Positions 46,890 through 58,800 of a DNA stretch of 64,000 nucleotides are shown here, piece after piece. The stretch spans positions 55,454,422 to 55,518,421 of the forward strand of contig JAKGHH010000004.1 of the NCBI GenBank assembly GCA_022828595.1, written 5' to 3'. Source of the DNA: Nelumbo lutea (taxonomy: Eukaryota > Streptophyta > Magnoliopsida > Proteales > Nelumbonaceae). The translations under genes were made by a program, and so were the position numbers. Within the stretch, counting starts at the first letter, position 1, and each line of letters begins with the position of its first letter. The notes under the pieces were generated by a model. The model made no database searches and was not told where the DNA came from. It saw only the letters and a program-made list of their open reading frames with translations.

Positions 46890-47342
46890 TTGCAAGATTG
46901 GAATGACCAGAGTAGCACCTAGATTGGGACGCCCAACCTCAACATTCTCTTTGCTTTCATCGGAATGTTGAGGTTGGGCTTTAATCTCAACCCACTATTC
47001 CTTTTCTTGCCCAACCCATGCTTCATTGGTCAGCCACAGACGCTAATCTCGAGGAAGGGCTCGATTACACAGATGGTTATAGGATCAAATGCTGGGGACA
47101 CTCGCCATGAAGAGGACGATGAGGAAATAAAGTTTTGGAAGCAGCCAAATGGATAGGGTTATCGACCATGCTTAGATTTCAGCGATGAGTATCAGAGGTC
47201 GAATGAAGAGATCGTGAAGGACCGGATAAAGTATATGCTGGTTGTGGTTTTTGGTGGGATGAATAAGCAAAGGAATCTGATAGTTGATACCGCTGCGATT
47301 GCTCAGATTCTTGATGCTGCTATGGTCATTCCAATCTTGCAA
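46890..47342. repeat. Inverted duplication inside Pack-MULE 2
   Basis: TTGCAAGATTGGAATGACCA at 46890-46909 is the exact reverse complement of 47323-47342, within the O-fucosyltransferase exon. Weaker match extends about 17 bp further (AG-AGCA-C-AGA-T). A separate perfect 17-bp hairpin, GCCCAACCTCAACATTC (46931-46947) with 46963-46979, lies between them. Confidence 0.85.
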
Positions 47343-47375
47343 GTCAACGAGATATGGGGAGATGAAAGGTAAATA
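47075..47375 (+). pseudogene. Captured GDP-fucose protein O-fucosyltransferase fragment
   Basis: The frame reads KFWKQPNG, a stop, then GYRPCLDFSDEYQRSN, KYMLVVVFGGMNKQRNLIVD and ILQVNEIWGDER. This is the conserved N-terminal block of plant O-fucosyltransferase-family proteins, which are Golgi glycosyltransferases with GG-x-N-x-QRN as a signature (GGMNKQRN here). About 90 residues remain, with one in-frame stop. The fragment ends at GATGAAAG|GTAAAT, which looks like an original splice donor, so capture was from genomic DNA. It lies inside Pack-MULE 2 and cannot make an enzyme. Confidence 0.8.
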
Positions 47376-47470
47376 TAGTTTCATCAATAGAGATAGAAAC
47401 ATTAATAAACAAGAGGACACACAAAAGATGAACAATGCACTGCTATTCTGCCATTGTTGGGGGGGGGGGG

Positions 47471-47504
<34 letters not shown>

Positions 47505-49047
47505 ATCATAGGGAAATTAAAGAAGAGGGGACGTTGGAGGGGGGCACCGCCATTCTGCCGCTGTGCGTGTGAGGAAGAAGGTGAACAGTGTTTGAGAAAA
47601 GGTAAAATAGGTATTTTGAAAAAAATGGTCATCTCTTGAATGTTTTCGGTATTGGTCATTGACGGAAAAGAGGTATTTGTTGATTTTGTCAAAAATAGAG
47701 AGGAGGTTTTTGCTAAAATGAAACTATAGGGGAGGATTTTATGATTATCAGAAACTTTAGGGGAGGTTTTTCTATTTTACCCTAAGATATAATGTTATAT
47801 ATTTGATGGAGGGAGATTTGGCCCGACCCATTGGCCAAATCTATATGTATAAAAATATAGGACTAGCAGCTAGGATCGACCGGATCGCACATCATCAATA
47901 TTTATAAAAATAAAATATTGGGTACATATATAATATTATACATTCATTATATTGAACGCAAATAATTATTATACATAAGATAATTTTATCAATAATGGAA
48001 ATATAATACAAAATTTAATATCAAACTATTTTTCTTTTTGGGTCGTGGGTTAGTGGTTTGAGTCAAATGGATTAGTTGATGATATAATAGTTAAGTAACA
48101 AATATTTGAAAATAATAAAATGTAAAAGTAATCAAAAGAATATACAAAAAAAAAACATATTAATTATGTCAAACAAAAAGTAAGTGTGATAAGTACAAAT
48201 TATGTATATAATGTAGATGAAATATATAATTTAAAATTGGTCTGAAAGCAAATGTCTTTTCTTATTTAAATGGTGGGTCAATGATCCAACTTTCCAAAGA
48301 AATTCATGATGCCATAATTGAATAATAAATATTTTAAAAAAGATAGAACACAAAAGATAAAAAAAGTACCGAGTTTTGTCAATGACATTTTAGAACATTT
48401 CTAATGTTATATAATCATCATATTAAATAAAAACAATTATTAAAATAAAATATATTTTTATTTAAGACATAAATGGAATATAAAATTTAGTAGTAGTAGT
48501 GATACTACTACTACTACTACTACTAATAATAATAATAATAATTGTAATTTAAAATTTCTATAGGTGCATATTTAGTACAAGTATTTAAGTTTATTTTTAA
48601 CCATATTGTTACTTTTATTAACTTTTAATTATTATCCTAACTATGATATATCTAAAATTCAAGTAATTAATATGAAAAAAAGATCATACGTGTAACTCGT
48701 GTGCTTAATTGCTAGTATTTATAAATATAATTTTATATTATATTTTATAAATTTGTTATACTATTTATTTTTTATAAAAAATATGTATATATGTGATGAA
48801 AATAATTAAAAAATACTTGTATTTTTGTTTTTACTTTATTTAAATTAGTATTTTTTATTTCTTTTAATAATTTATTAATTTCTAAAGAATACAAGTCGGA
48901 TCGAATTAGATCCGAAGATCCAACTTATTGATAGGATTTGAATTCAAATCAAGTCCTATCAGATCAGATCCAATCTGACATGAACAATGCCGGATCCGAT
49001 TCAAATATACCCTGATTTAAATCCAATCCAATCTGTTTGTATCCCTA

Positions 49048-49055
49048 CCCACACA
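49048..49055. other. Right 8-bp target-site duplication of the hAT MITE
   Basis: An exact copy of 44617-44624 (CCCACACA). Confidence 0.75.
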
Positions 49056-50195
49056 TTTGAACAAGGGGTCAATGTGGGTTCTTGACCCATTAGGGTCAAG
49101 GGTAAAAGGGTCAGGGTGGGTTGGGTCGATAGTACCCACTTGGTTGTGAGGGTGAGCTTCTTAGGTTTCAAACTATTATAGAAATTACTATGGATTCAAA
49201 ATTTCAGATAACCTCAGGGTGAGCTATGCCGGTCAAGGCTTGAGGTAAGCAAGTTTCATTTATGCAACAGAGGACGTTTTTTCTCTCTCTTATCTATACA
49301 ACTACAACATACTCTCTCTCTCTCGATCTCGAAAGGGCCCTATGGTTTGGCACAAAGATTTAGGTTTCATGACCGAGCATTGATTCATATGGAAATTGAT
49401 TGATATGAAATTGAAAAATTAGCTGATTTACAATAGCGATTGGTGATGTGTGGTCTTCAATTTGAGTTTTGAATAGGAGTGGATGGTAGCTAAGATCAGG
49501 TTATCTGCCTCCACATCCATACAAAAGCCTATTTCCACAGTTTCTTCATATCTCAGATCTTTGACGAATTAAATCGGGTTTTGGTATTTGAGAACGGGAA
49601 AGATGGGATTTGGGCTTTGCTGGTTGTAGCACCACCGCAAACAGTGGCAATGATAAATTGAAGTGCCATTGTTGATGGAAGTTGAGTTGAAGTAGAATGA
49701 GTTTTGCAATACAAATGATGAAGCTTGTTCGCACAATTGATATTTTTTATCAAATTTTTATTTTTTACAAAGTTTTTTTTTTTATGAAAAACAATTTTGA
49801 GTTTAAATTTTGAAATATATAATTATTTTGGATGTTTATCAATTTATTTATTTTATTGGTTGAAATATGAAATTTTTTTAAATTTATTTCTTCCATGTTT
49901 ATTTTTCTTGAATTTTTTATCGATTTGTATTTTTTCTACAATCATTGCTTCTTTGCAAATTTATGTCAATTTGTGTGTTTTATTATTTTTGTTTTTCTTA
50001 ATTTTCTTAATATTTGCATTTTATTTGACTAAAATATTTGTAATTTCATAATCTTTTCATTAGGTTAAAAGGTCATATGGGTGGGTCAGGGTCAAGGTGG
50101 GTCGTGACCCACTAAGACCCATAAATATGGGTGGGTTGGTACTCAACCCTCACCCAACCCAATCCAACCTACCCATTTGCCACCCCTACAAACTC
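49056..50195. other. Spacer with GGGTCA/TGACCC-rich low-complexity blocks
   Basis: Blocks rich in GGGTCAAGGGT and GTGGGTCGTGACCC lie at 49056-49150 and 50070-50180, around an AT-rich stretch. They may be two ends of an element. No gene is visible. Confidence 0.3.
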
Positions 50196-50375
50196 GAAAC
50201 CAAGCCAGACCTAACTCAGCTTATGTCTTAGGCCCAAAACTTGGGCTTGGCTAGGCTGAGGCCTATGTCATAGCCCTCGTCATAGGAAACCAAGCCAGAC
50301 CTAACTCAGCTTATGTCTTAGGCCCAAAACTTGGGCTTGGCTAGGCTGAGGCCTATGTCATAGCCCTCGTCATAG
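50196..50375. repeat. Exact 90-bp tandem duplication
   Basis: GAAACCAAGCCAGACCTAAC to CCCTCGTCATAG (50196-50285) is repeated with no difference seen at 50286-50375. Confidence 0.9.
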
Positions 50376-50449
50376 GTGCAAAGCTCGACCGGCCCATGAT
50401 CACCTTAATTCGAATTTAGATTAGCTGAATGTTTTAGCTGTTCAAAGGG

Positions 50450-50566
50450 ATGTGGAATCAATGATGAGGCTCTAAGCCAATATTAAATTCATGGGCCCCA
50501 CTGTAAAAAAGATGCGGGCCCCTTGTATTTAATACTGGCGTGGAACTTTATCATTAGTTCCACAGC
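50450..50566. mobile_element. Short MITE, family C copy 2
   Basis: GTGGAATCAATGATGA on the left faces TTATCATTAGTTCCACAGC on the right. Same termini as 12371-12453. Confidence 0.5.
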
Positions 50567-50747
50567 CCGCTTAACAGCTAAAGCGTTTAGCTAAACCTTG
50601 TTCCCCTGATTTGATCCCACCCAATGTTAGGGAAAAGCTGGATTCCACTAGGATCTAGACAACCGATCCATATGCATATTTATATAGGTGCAAAAGTTAA
50701 CACAAAAAGTTGTGTCACTTGTATACGATAAGTTCCGTTTGTTAAGG

Positions 50748-51899
50748 TGATGTTTGGCATCAATGCCATTTTTTGAGAAAATTGTGCCATGTAGGCGCCA
50801 CATCAAAGAAACGTTGCTTCAAACAACACATTTTTTGTTTGGTACAATTATTTTTTTTCTAAGAAAAAACGTTGCTCTAGACCATGCATTGGAATCGAGA
50901 AAGTGTGGTATGTAGCAATACCAAATCAATGTTTTTGGGAAAATGGTGTTACTGCCAATGATCCCGTCCATGGGATAACACCCATTCGGTTGGCTGTGGA
51001 CGGGACCGGTCCATGCTATATAGTGGACTGGTCCCGTCCACACTATAATTTTGATCAAATGCTTCACACTCTCCCTAAAAAAGGTTGAAACCCTATTGTT
51101 TGTTTCACATTTTAATATTTGTGGTCAATAAAATATTAATTATTTTACTTAATTTTTAAAATTCTAGTGTTTTTTTTTATAAAATAATATTTTTAAATAT
51201 TTAATATTTTAATTATTTTACTATTGTTTTTATAAAAATTAATAATGATTGATTAGTATTAATTAGTAGATGCATTTTTCAATATATTTATCATATAAAA
51301 TGCAAAAATTAGATATTTATGATTAACTATGTAGATCAAGGTTTTCGAACTGCTATTGACATGGATGGTTGGAACGTTTGGCCCGGAATTGTTCAGTCAA
51401 GCGGTTCCGTTTTACCCAAACCCAGTTGTTGGCCAAAAACTGTTGAAAAAGTCAACAACCCGTTGATCCGGGTGGTCAAACCGTTCAATGGTTTTTAACC
51501 ATTTTTTTAATTTTATTTTTTTTAAATTTGTTTGTTAGAACGGGCCGTTTGTTTGTTGGACCATCGACTCGGAAATTGGTGGCTAGAACGGAAATCATCG
51601 ACCCATAGAGTGCAACTGTAGGTGTGAACTGGTCCAGTCCATATAGTTTGTCCACAGTTTAGAACAATTATGAACTGTGATGTGGCATGAATTGGTCTCT
51701 GCCATAAGGTGTGGTGTGCTACACTACAAAATACCTCGAAAACTTTTTGTTGCTGCCGGCAATGGTACCAAATAAATGTTTTATCAAAAAACGCATATAA
51801 AACAAGACCGATTTCAAACAAAAAATAATCGACTCTATATATCCAGTACCATTTTTATAGAAAAATGTGCAATGTTACGAGCACGATGCCAAACAACTA
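50748..51899. mobile_element. Possible compound inverted-repeat transposon
   Basis: The left end TGATGTTTGGCATCAATGCC and the reverse complement of the right end, TAGTTGTTTGGCATCGTGC, share TGTTTGGCATC. Inside are two GGACGGGACCGGTCC/ACTGGTCCCGTCC-type palindromes near 51000-51045. At 51335-51610 there is an inserted CGAACGGTTC-type element related to 11855-12050. No target duplication was found. Confidence 0.4.
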
Positions 51900-52610
51900 C
51901 TAAAATTCCATAACAGAGAAGTACGATAATCTTGTTCTGCTGTTCTTGCACTGGCGCTGGCTCGATCAAGATAAAAAGGTCTCGTTATGGACTCCGTCTC
52001 GATGGTAGCGAACTTTCCCTCCTCCCTTCTTTGTTAATAACTCTTCCGTGCACTTCCGTGCAGTGAAGCAGATGTTGGCGGAGACCAGACTCACAACGAA
52101 GCCAGAGACGCAGCCAAGACGGCTCTCGTTGGAGACCCAACGTGTAGTCAATGTGGGCCTACAGAAACCATCCATTAATCTGAGAAAAAGCCCTTTTCAG
52201 CCTCATTGCGAAAACGTGTAGTCATCATAATAGACCCTCGGCCCATTAGCTGGATTGACGGCACGTGCCCTGTGATTCTGTCCCGAGTCCCGCTTCTGTG
52301 CACACAACAGAAGCTCTTGTAGTTGTAGTAGACTCGTACACCGCACTTTATGATCATGTCTCATGATTCCATACCGTGCTCCTGTTTCAAGCAATCAAAC
52401 CCAATATCCCGGAGGGGTATTTATGTCATTCCGGTTCCCAAAATAACATTGTACTCTTGCTTTTGCTCTCAAAAGCAGTGTCTCGTTCGTTTCGTTTCTA
52501 TCCACAACAATCCATGTATGGTAAAAATAGAGACGAGACGAGAATTGGAGAAACGAGACAGATTGACAGAGCAAAGAAATAAGGCCGGGTGAAGGGCGTG
52601 TTTGGCTACG
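51900..52610. other. Upstream spacer of MBD9, no gene seen
   Basis: More mixed in composition than the neighbouring AT-rich DNA. Overlapping open frames on both strands (52175-52592) show no domain. Confidence 0.3.
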
Positions 52611-52841
52611 TTGGATTAATAAACACTTTGGTGGTGGGTCTGTTTGGTCATTTCCACATTCTGTTCTTTCCCTGTTTTTGCCTCCATCTCCTTCTCTCAC
52701 GTCTTTGGCTACTGCGTTCAGTCGATCGGTCGAGCCGAAACGGAAAACAATTTTGACTTCCTTAATCTCAACCTTCGAATCTATAATCTCCTCCGCATTT
52801 CCCAGAGCTACGTGGAAAGAAATCGAAATTTCAAAAATAAA

Positions 52842-52898
52842 ATGCCACGAAGAATGCATGGGGTACCGTCGAAGTTGAAATCGAAGCCCCTTCTTTAA
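52842..52898 (+). promoter_or_regulatory. Upstream open reading frame of MBD9
   Basis: An ATG at 52842 opens an 18-codon frame (MPRRMHGVPSKLKSKPLL) whose stop codon TAA overlaps the MBD9 start codon in TAATG (52896-52900). Ribosomes that translate it would terminate exactly on the main start, so it could set MBD9 output through reinitiation. Whether the transcript begins upstream of it is inferred. Confidence 0.6.
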
Positions 52899-55800
52899 TG
52901 GAGTTCAAGGATTCCAGCAGCAGCACCAGCGACGCGAAGCCAGAGATCCGTCCGGTGCTCTTTAGTATCGATCTCAATGAGATCCCCTCGTCTTTCCAGG
53001 ACGCTTGCGCCGTCGTTCGGGCTTTCATTGATACCCCCTCGCCGGCTAGTCGGAACCTGGCCGAGTTGCCTGGTGAAGCCCGTGGGTCGGCGTGCAGTGC
53101 ATGTGGTCGCTCGGAGGTCAGAAACAGCGTCGTGGTCTGCGACGGCTGCGAGCGCGGTTTTCACCTGAACTGCGCCGGCATGCGGGGTCGCCAGGCCATT
53201 ATGCTTGAAGACTGGCGGTGTGCTGACTGTCACAACAATGGAGTGGGGAGTAAGAGGTGGCCTTTGGGAGCAGTTTGTACGGGGACGAAGCGGAGTGGTG
53301 TTAGGCTTCTTGACATCAATGCTTCTCCGCCGAGTGATGGGGATGCTGAGGGAAGCGAGGAATTACAGAATTCAAGGTTTGGGACTCTTCCGTTTTTCCT
53401 TCTGTTTGTGTTTTTCTTTCATTTCTTTAATGTTTTAGCCTCTAAGTTGGTGAGGGAAGAGGAGCTGAAAAAGTAGTTGTCTCTCTGAAGGAAAACGAAA
53501 AAAAAGAAAAGAAAAACTTCATCTTTATCCCAATTCCTTGTACATATATTTCTAATTGCATTAGCTGTTTTTAGCACTCGAAATTTCGAAAGAGAACTCT
53601 TATAATCGCCGGGTGGAGCTTCTTTTCGAACTCTTAGATTGTTTGCATTTTGCGGCCTGTAAACCTTGATTGCTTATCGCATTGAAAGGCTCATCTTATT
53701 TCTGTATCGTTCAAAATAACTCATTCAAGTTATGTATGCTTGGAAGCTTGCCTGTCGTTGGGTTCAGTAGCTATTATTTGCATACTGAGTCCAAATGTCC
53801 ATATTTTATCAAATTAAAAAATAAGCTGCATCTGCCCGAGATTCTTTTTGGATAGTTTTGTATCTTCCCGAGATTCAACTGCACTGATATGGTTCCGGAA
53901 ATTTTTTTAGTTCGATAGTTTCAACTCTAGGATTGTTACTGTCATCGCTCATATGATGTTTAGGTTCATGCCTTTTCTGAGTTCCATTTAGATAATTGGC
54001 AGCTAGGAATATGATAGACTATCATGAATTTGGTGGTTCTCCTCTCATAGGAAGGGGGAAATATCTCCATTTGTTTGTTCTATTCTATGCCTTTTTTCTT
54101 CTAACAGTCTGATATCTTAAATGCATCTTTCCCTCTGAAAAGCTCAGCCAATTCTACAATGAGAACGAGTTAGGAATTATTCATTTTCACATGTAGTATA
54201 TTATATTACTCTTAACTAAGAGAGTTGCACTGCTTATACTAACCTAATAATTGAAAAACTTGAAGGCAAAGACAAATTTCTTCTCAACTTGATTACTAGG
54301 CCTTCTTCCCCTTCTCTCTCTCTCTCTCTTTCTTTTTTTTTTTCATTTATTTTTGGGGTGGGTTGTTGCTCATGTAAATCTTCTAGTGGTGGTTCCATCA
54401 AATGATTTATTGACTTTGTTTCTTTATGCAATTTAGATATCATATGTTGGCTTCTAGGATAAACAAATTACATCACCAAGATCTCTCTCTCTCTCTCTCT
54501 CTCGCTCTCTCTCTCTCTCTTTTTGAGAAAGTTAAGTATTGATGGTAGCATCAAATTTAATTTAAGGGTCGATTGGGCAATGGTGAACAAGATATTGGTT
54601 TCCAGAAACGCCTAGAAGTTACTGGATTGGTTATTTAGGTTATTAATAAAAAAATATTTCTATAAAAGTGAACTTATAACCTGTACATCAACCCCTGTGA
54701 ACAATGAGTATCTGTACAAAAGGACTGAAGATGCAGCAGTATATACTCTACTATAGTATGCGAAAGGTATTTAGAGCCAAAAAATGCATTAGTTTCTTTC
54801 AAGTCACAGCACCTAAATACTAACAGAATAAATTGAGAAAGTTACTATTCTTCCTTTTTTTATTAAGGCCCTTTATATACCAGCTCTGAAATAATTGTTC
54901 AAGGGTCTCCCAGAAGCACCACTGCAGTGAGAATAAATTTAGTGGAGGTATCCTCCATATATGGACAGAAAATATAATCTTTGATAAACCTGCACATCTC
55001 CTGTACTGTTTAGATTGTTTACTGCAGTGAGATATTTTCCCAAGTCAGTCAACCATACCATGAGAGCCACTTTTGGGGAAGCTCCAGAATGCCAAACCTT
55101 TTTGCAAGAAAAGGTGCTTCGATCTTCATTATTTAGCCTATTCAAATGATTGAGCTGTGAAAATTCAGCTGAGTCCCACTGTCATGTTCTCGTGTCTCTC
55201 AAAAGAGGATCTGTATGTTGATTTTAAGTATTAGGTAGAGTTCTGCCACATAACTGTTGTGGATGGGATCAGATAGCAAAATTTCCATAAAAGAAGCATA
55301 AAAAAATCAACTATTTTTGGATTTGGATAGAACTCTAACTGGGGACAATTTGGTAAGAAAGTATATGCTGCTGGATTCCACCAACTGTGTTCTATGTGAA
55401 GAGCAAAATGAATCAGTAAACCATCTGCTGCTAATTTGCAGATTTTCTTCTGAGCTATGGTCTAAAATTGGGAATTTATTTGAGGTAGAAAGCTGTTGCC
55501 TAGAATCAGTGGTGGACTTTGTAAGAGCTGGAGAGTTGAAGGTCTCACTAAGAGGGGAAAATTGGCATGGAACATTGCTTCTGCAGCAATTTTTTGGTGC
55601 ATTTGACAGGAGAGAAATGCAAGAGTATTCAAGAATAAAAGTACCTCTACAGACATAGTGTTTCAGAAAATTTTGGGAAAATGTTTTCTTGGCTTGCTGG
55701 GAACACATTGTTTAAGGATAGAAATTATAATTCCTTTTTTGTTTATGATAATACAAGAATTTTCCATGCCATTGCTAATGGCAGGAGAAGAAAGAGTCTA

Positions 55801-58800
55801 ATCACCTCTTTAGTGGTAGTCGGTAGGGGGTCTGAGATCTCTGATGAGTCTGATCAAGATGAAATTGCAAAGGCCTTTGTGGAACACTTTAAATCAATCT
55901 ATAGAAGGCCACTTAATGATAGATGGAATGTTGATGGTCTTGATTGGGAGGTTTCGGGAGACAATCAAGTGGAGTTTCTAGAAAGAAGGTTTGATGAGGA
56001 TGAAATCAAGGAAGCAGTTTTCTCAATGGATAGATCCAAAGCTTTGAGGTCCGATGGATTTACAATGGCGTTTTATTAAGATTGTTGGGATATTATCAAG
56101 GCAGATTTGATCAAAGTTTTTACTTTTTAGAGAATTCCATAGAAGGGGGTAATCAGCTCGGGAATGAATTCTACCTTTTAGCCTTGATCCCAAAGAAGAT
56201 TGGTGCCAATCATCCAGAAGAATTCAGACCTATAAGCCTAGTCACTAGTCGCTACAAAATAATTGCTAAGGTGCTCCCTTCAATTATCTCCCAATATCAA
56301 GGGGCTTTCATTCAAGATAGACAAATAAATGACCAAATCCTAATTGCTTCTGAGTGCATGGAGTCCCAAAAGAGATCAAGGAAAAGGGGAGTTGCAATAA
56401 AAATGGACTTGGAGAAGGCCTATGACTTGGTAGATTGGGAGTTCTTGATTAACATTATGAGGAGGTGTGGATTTGGGGTACATTGGTGTAAATGGATTAG
56501 AGGTTGCTTGCAAACCAGATAACCAATCATTATTTTGTAATTGCAAATGGATTGGTGGTTGATTTTTTTGAGGGCATTGAGGTTTAGGACAAGGGGATCT
56601 ACTCTTGCCTTTCCTTTTCACTCTAGTTGTGGAGGTCCTTAGTAAATTGATCTCGAGAGCCAGCAATGTGCAACTGTTCAAGGGGTGGTCAGTAGGGAGA
56701 AACAGAATTTTGGGAGGGAGAATCATCCTAATTAAATCCACTCTAGCCAACCTCTCATTGCACTACCTGTCTATGTTTAGGATGCCCCAAGGAGTGGTGA
56801 GGAAAATTGAAAAAATCACGAGGGACTTTCTATGGGAATTGGGAGAGAGTAAGAAAGCACACTTGCTAAGATGGGAGAAAGTGGTTAAGCTGAAGGTAGA
56901 AGGAGGTTTGGGAATTGGAAATGTAAGAGTGAAAAATATGGCTTTGTTAAGCAAATGGTTTTGGAGGTTCCCCAAGGAAAATGTAAGATTGTGGCACAAA
57001 GTTATAGAAAGTATCTACGAGCTGTCAAGCAATGGAGGGGGGGGGGGTGCTGCCTCCAAAACTCCACATGGACTTGTTTGGGCCCATCAACCCTCCACCT
57101 CTGTAAAGGCCCCAACGTCTTAGGATTAGAAATGCAAGATGTCTGACATCACACTAACTACTTGAAGTTATGCAATTAGGAGATAGACAAACATGTTTAC
57201 AGTTTCACATGCTTAAATAGTCAAGTGCTTGAAACACCTTGTCATGATCCACGTTTGTTTGCTTTCACTTTCACTTCAAATTTATTTTATATGTTATGCT
57301 TATGTATTTTGATTTGAGCCAATAAATTTTAAAACATTTATATAAAATTAAGGGTTTTCATCTTTTATGTATTATTTTTTATTTTTTTTCCAAAAATTTC
57401 CGCCTTGCTTTGTCCAGGTGTGTGCCTTGCCTTGGGCAGTAGAAGTTCCTTGTTCTTTTCTAGTGCCAATCACTTTTAAAACATCGATTCTTAACCTTTC
57501 AAGTGCACAATACATACTTGGACTGAAGTAAGGCAATGCAAAAGCCACTCTTTTCTTTTTCTTTTTTCTTTCTTTCTTTTATTATTGAAATGGTAACTTC
57601 ATTAATCCAAAATTAAGTACAACTGTCAACCCTAAAGAGGTGTTGATTCCCCAGTAATCTTTATTACAAAACTGCCCAGAACATACTCTCCCTCACAGTC
57701 CCTTGTTTAGCCAACGTATCAGCTAAGTTATTAGCTGATCTCCTTGTCCATTTGAAGCAAGCACCAATCTCCCTTGTTATATTGAGGAATTCCCTTATGG
57801 GCTGTCTATTAAATCCAGGCTCTCAACTTACCTGATTGCAACCAATCAATTAACAATATAGAGTCTCCCTCTATCTCAACTAGGTGCAGCCCCAATTGTT
57901 TGGCATATCTTACACCTTGGAGCAAGACCATCACTTCCGCCCTCTCAATGAGTCCCCCACTCCTATTGGCCCCAAAAGCATAGCCACAATTCTTCCATTT
58001 TCATCTCTGAATACTCCCCTACACTTGAAGGGCCCGGGTTATCTCTAGAGTTCTCATCTTTTCCTTTTAAGAATACTACACCTTCCTAGCATTGCTAGGC
58101 TTTGGAAAGCACTAAAATCATTTTGCTGTAAAAGCCAAATTCATCTTTCCCATGTGCTTGAAACCCAAACTACTAGCCTCTAAAATGGAGCATATCCAAG
58201 TCCAGCCAACTAAATGTTATGGGAGCGTACAACTAACTCGTGGCCGAGGACAGTGAGGTTTGAAGCTTATGGAGAAGACTGCACTGAAGGGTGTAATGTG
58301 GGTGATGAGAGAAGTTTTGAAGCTGTGGAATAGTGTGTGAGGATTGGGCCATAAGCATGTACCGACAGTGCCTCTGTACTATTTATGGCCCCAAACTCTA
58401 GTGGGTTTCTTATAGGCCCATTACCCATGCCCTAGAATTGAAGCCCAGTACAGCCAGCTCAACAGTGGAAGGATTCAAAATGGAATGTTGTTACTGAATG
58501 AGTGAAAGATATTTTATATTTTTATTAGGTTGTTTTACTAGATAGTACAGTCAGGGTTTCTTGTCTTGATATAAAGTTACATTTTCTCTTGTTGGGAGTC
58601 GGTAAAGAATGATGTTTTGAATGTTTTCTTCTCTGTCTGACAAAAATGTTTTCTTTGCAACCCTTGAAGTTTGTGCTTTTAGGAGTCCTCTTTCTCTTCT
58701 TGTAGTAACTCAGTTAACCTCTTTCTTCCTATCCTTCTTGTGTTGTCTTTCTTGGTTTTCTTCCATTTTGTGTAAGATCTTCAAGGTGCTGCACATACTT

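Larger units (their letters stand above)
46365..47782. mobile_element. Pack-MULE 2 with long inverted termini and an O-fucosyltransferase fragment
   Basis: Terminal inverted repeats of about 330 bp start GGGTAAAATA on both ends and share CCTCCCCTATAGTTTCATTT. The outside 9-mers TAAGATATA (46356-46364 and 47783-47791) are identical, a perfect Mutator-type duplication. The interior (about 46700-47410) holds a host gene fragment and an inverted copy of part of it. There is no transposase. A G run and (GA)n tract lie in the right arm near 47460-47500. Confidence 0.88.
44778..48715 (+). mobile_element. Non-autonomous Helitron, interrupted by Pack-MULE 2
   Basis: The 5' end is A|TCTATACTACTTCAAAAAG. 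The 3' end is a hairpin-like CATACGTGTAACTCGTGTG, a short spacer, then TTGCTAG|T. TC...CTRR ends inserted between A and T, with no target duplication, fit Helitrons. The split hAT MITE on the two sides supports both borders. No Rep/helicase gene is visible. The interior is AT-rich and shares blocks with 38216-39834. A (TAC)n/(TAA)n tract lies near 48505-48540. Confidence 0.6.
44625..49047. mobile_element. hAT-type MITE (family of TAGGGGTGCAAACGG), interrupted
   Basis: The left terminus TAGGGGTGCAAACGGATC and the reverse complement of the right terminus, TAGGGATACAAACAGATTGG, are inverted. They are bounded by a perfect 8-bp duplication (CCCACACA), as expected for hAT transposition. The element itself is only about 485 bp (44625-44777 and 48716-49047), split by a 3.9-kb Helitron. 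It has no coding capacity. Confidence 0.7.

Noticed and set aside
50748..51899. A complete hAT element
   Set aside because: Termini share only about 11 bp and no 8-bp duplication was found, so it is listed only as a possible compound element.
52395..53233. Minus-strand open frames of 154 and 112 codons
   Set aside because: Shadows opposite the MBD9 leader and first exon, without domains.
53377..53476. Continuation of MBD9 exon 1 frame to a stop at 53476
   Set aside because: The PHD exon ends at a donor (CAAG|GTTTGG) that joins in phase with 58956; the read-through tail is hydrophobic intron sequence.
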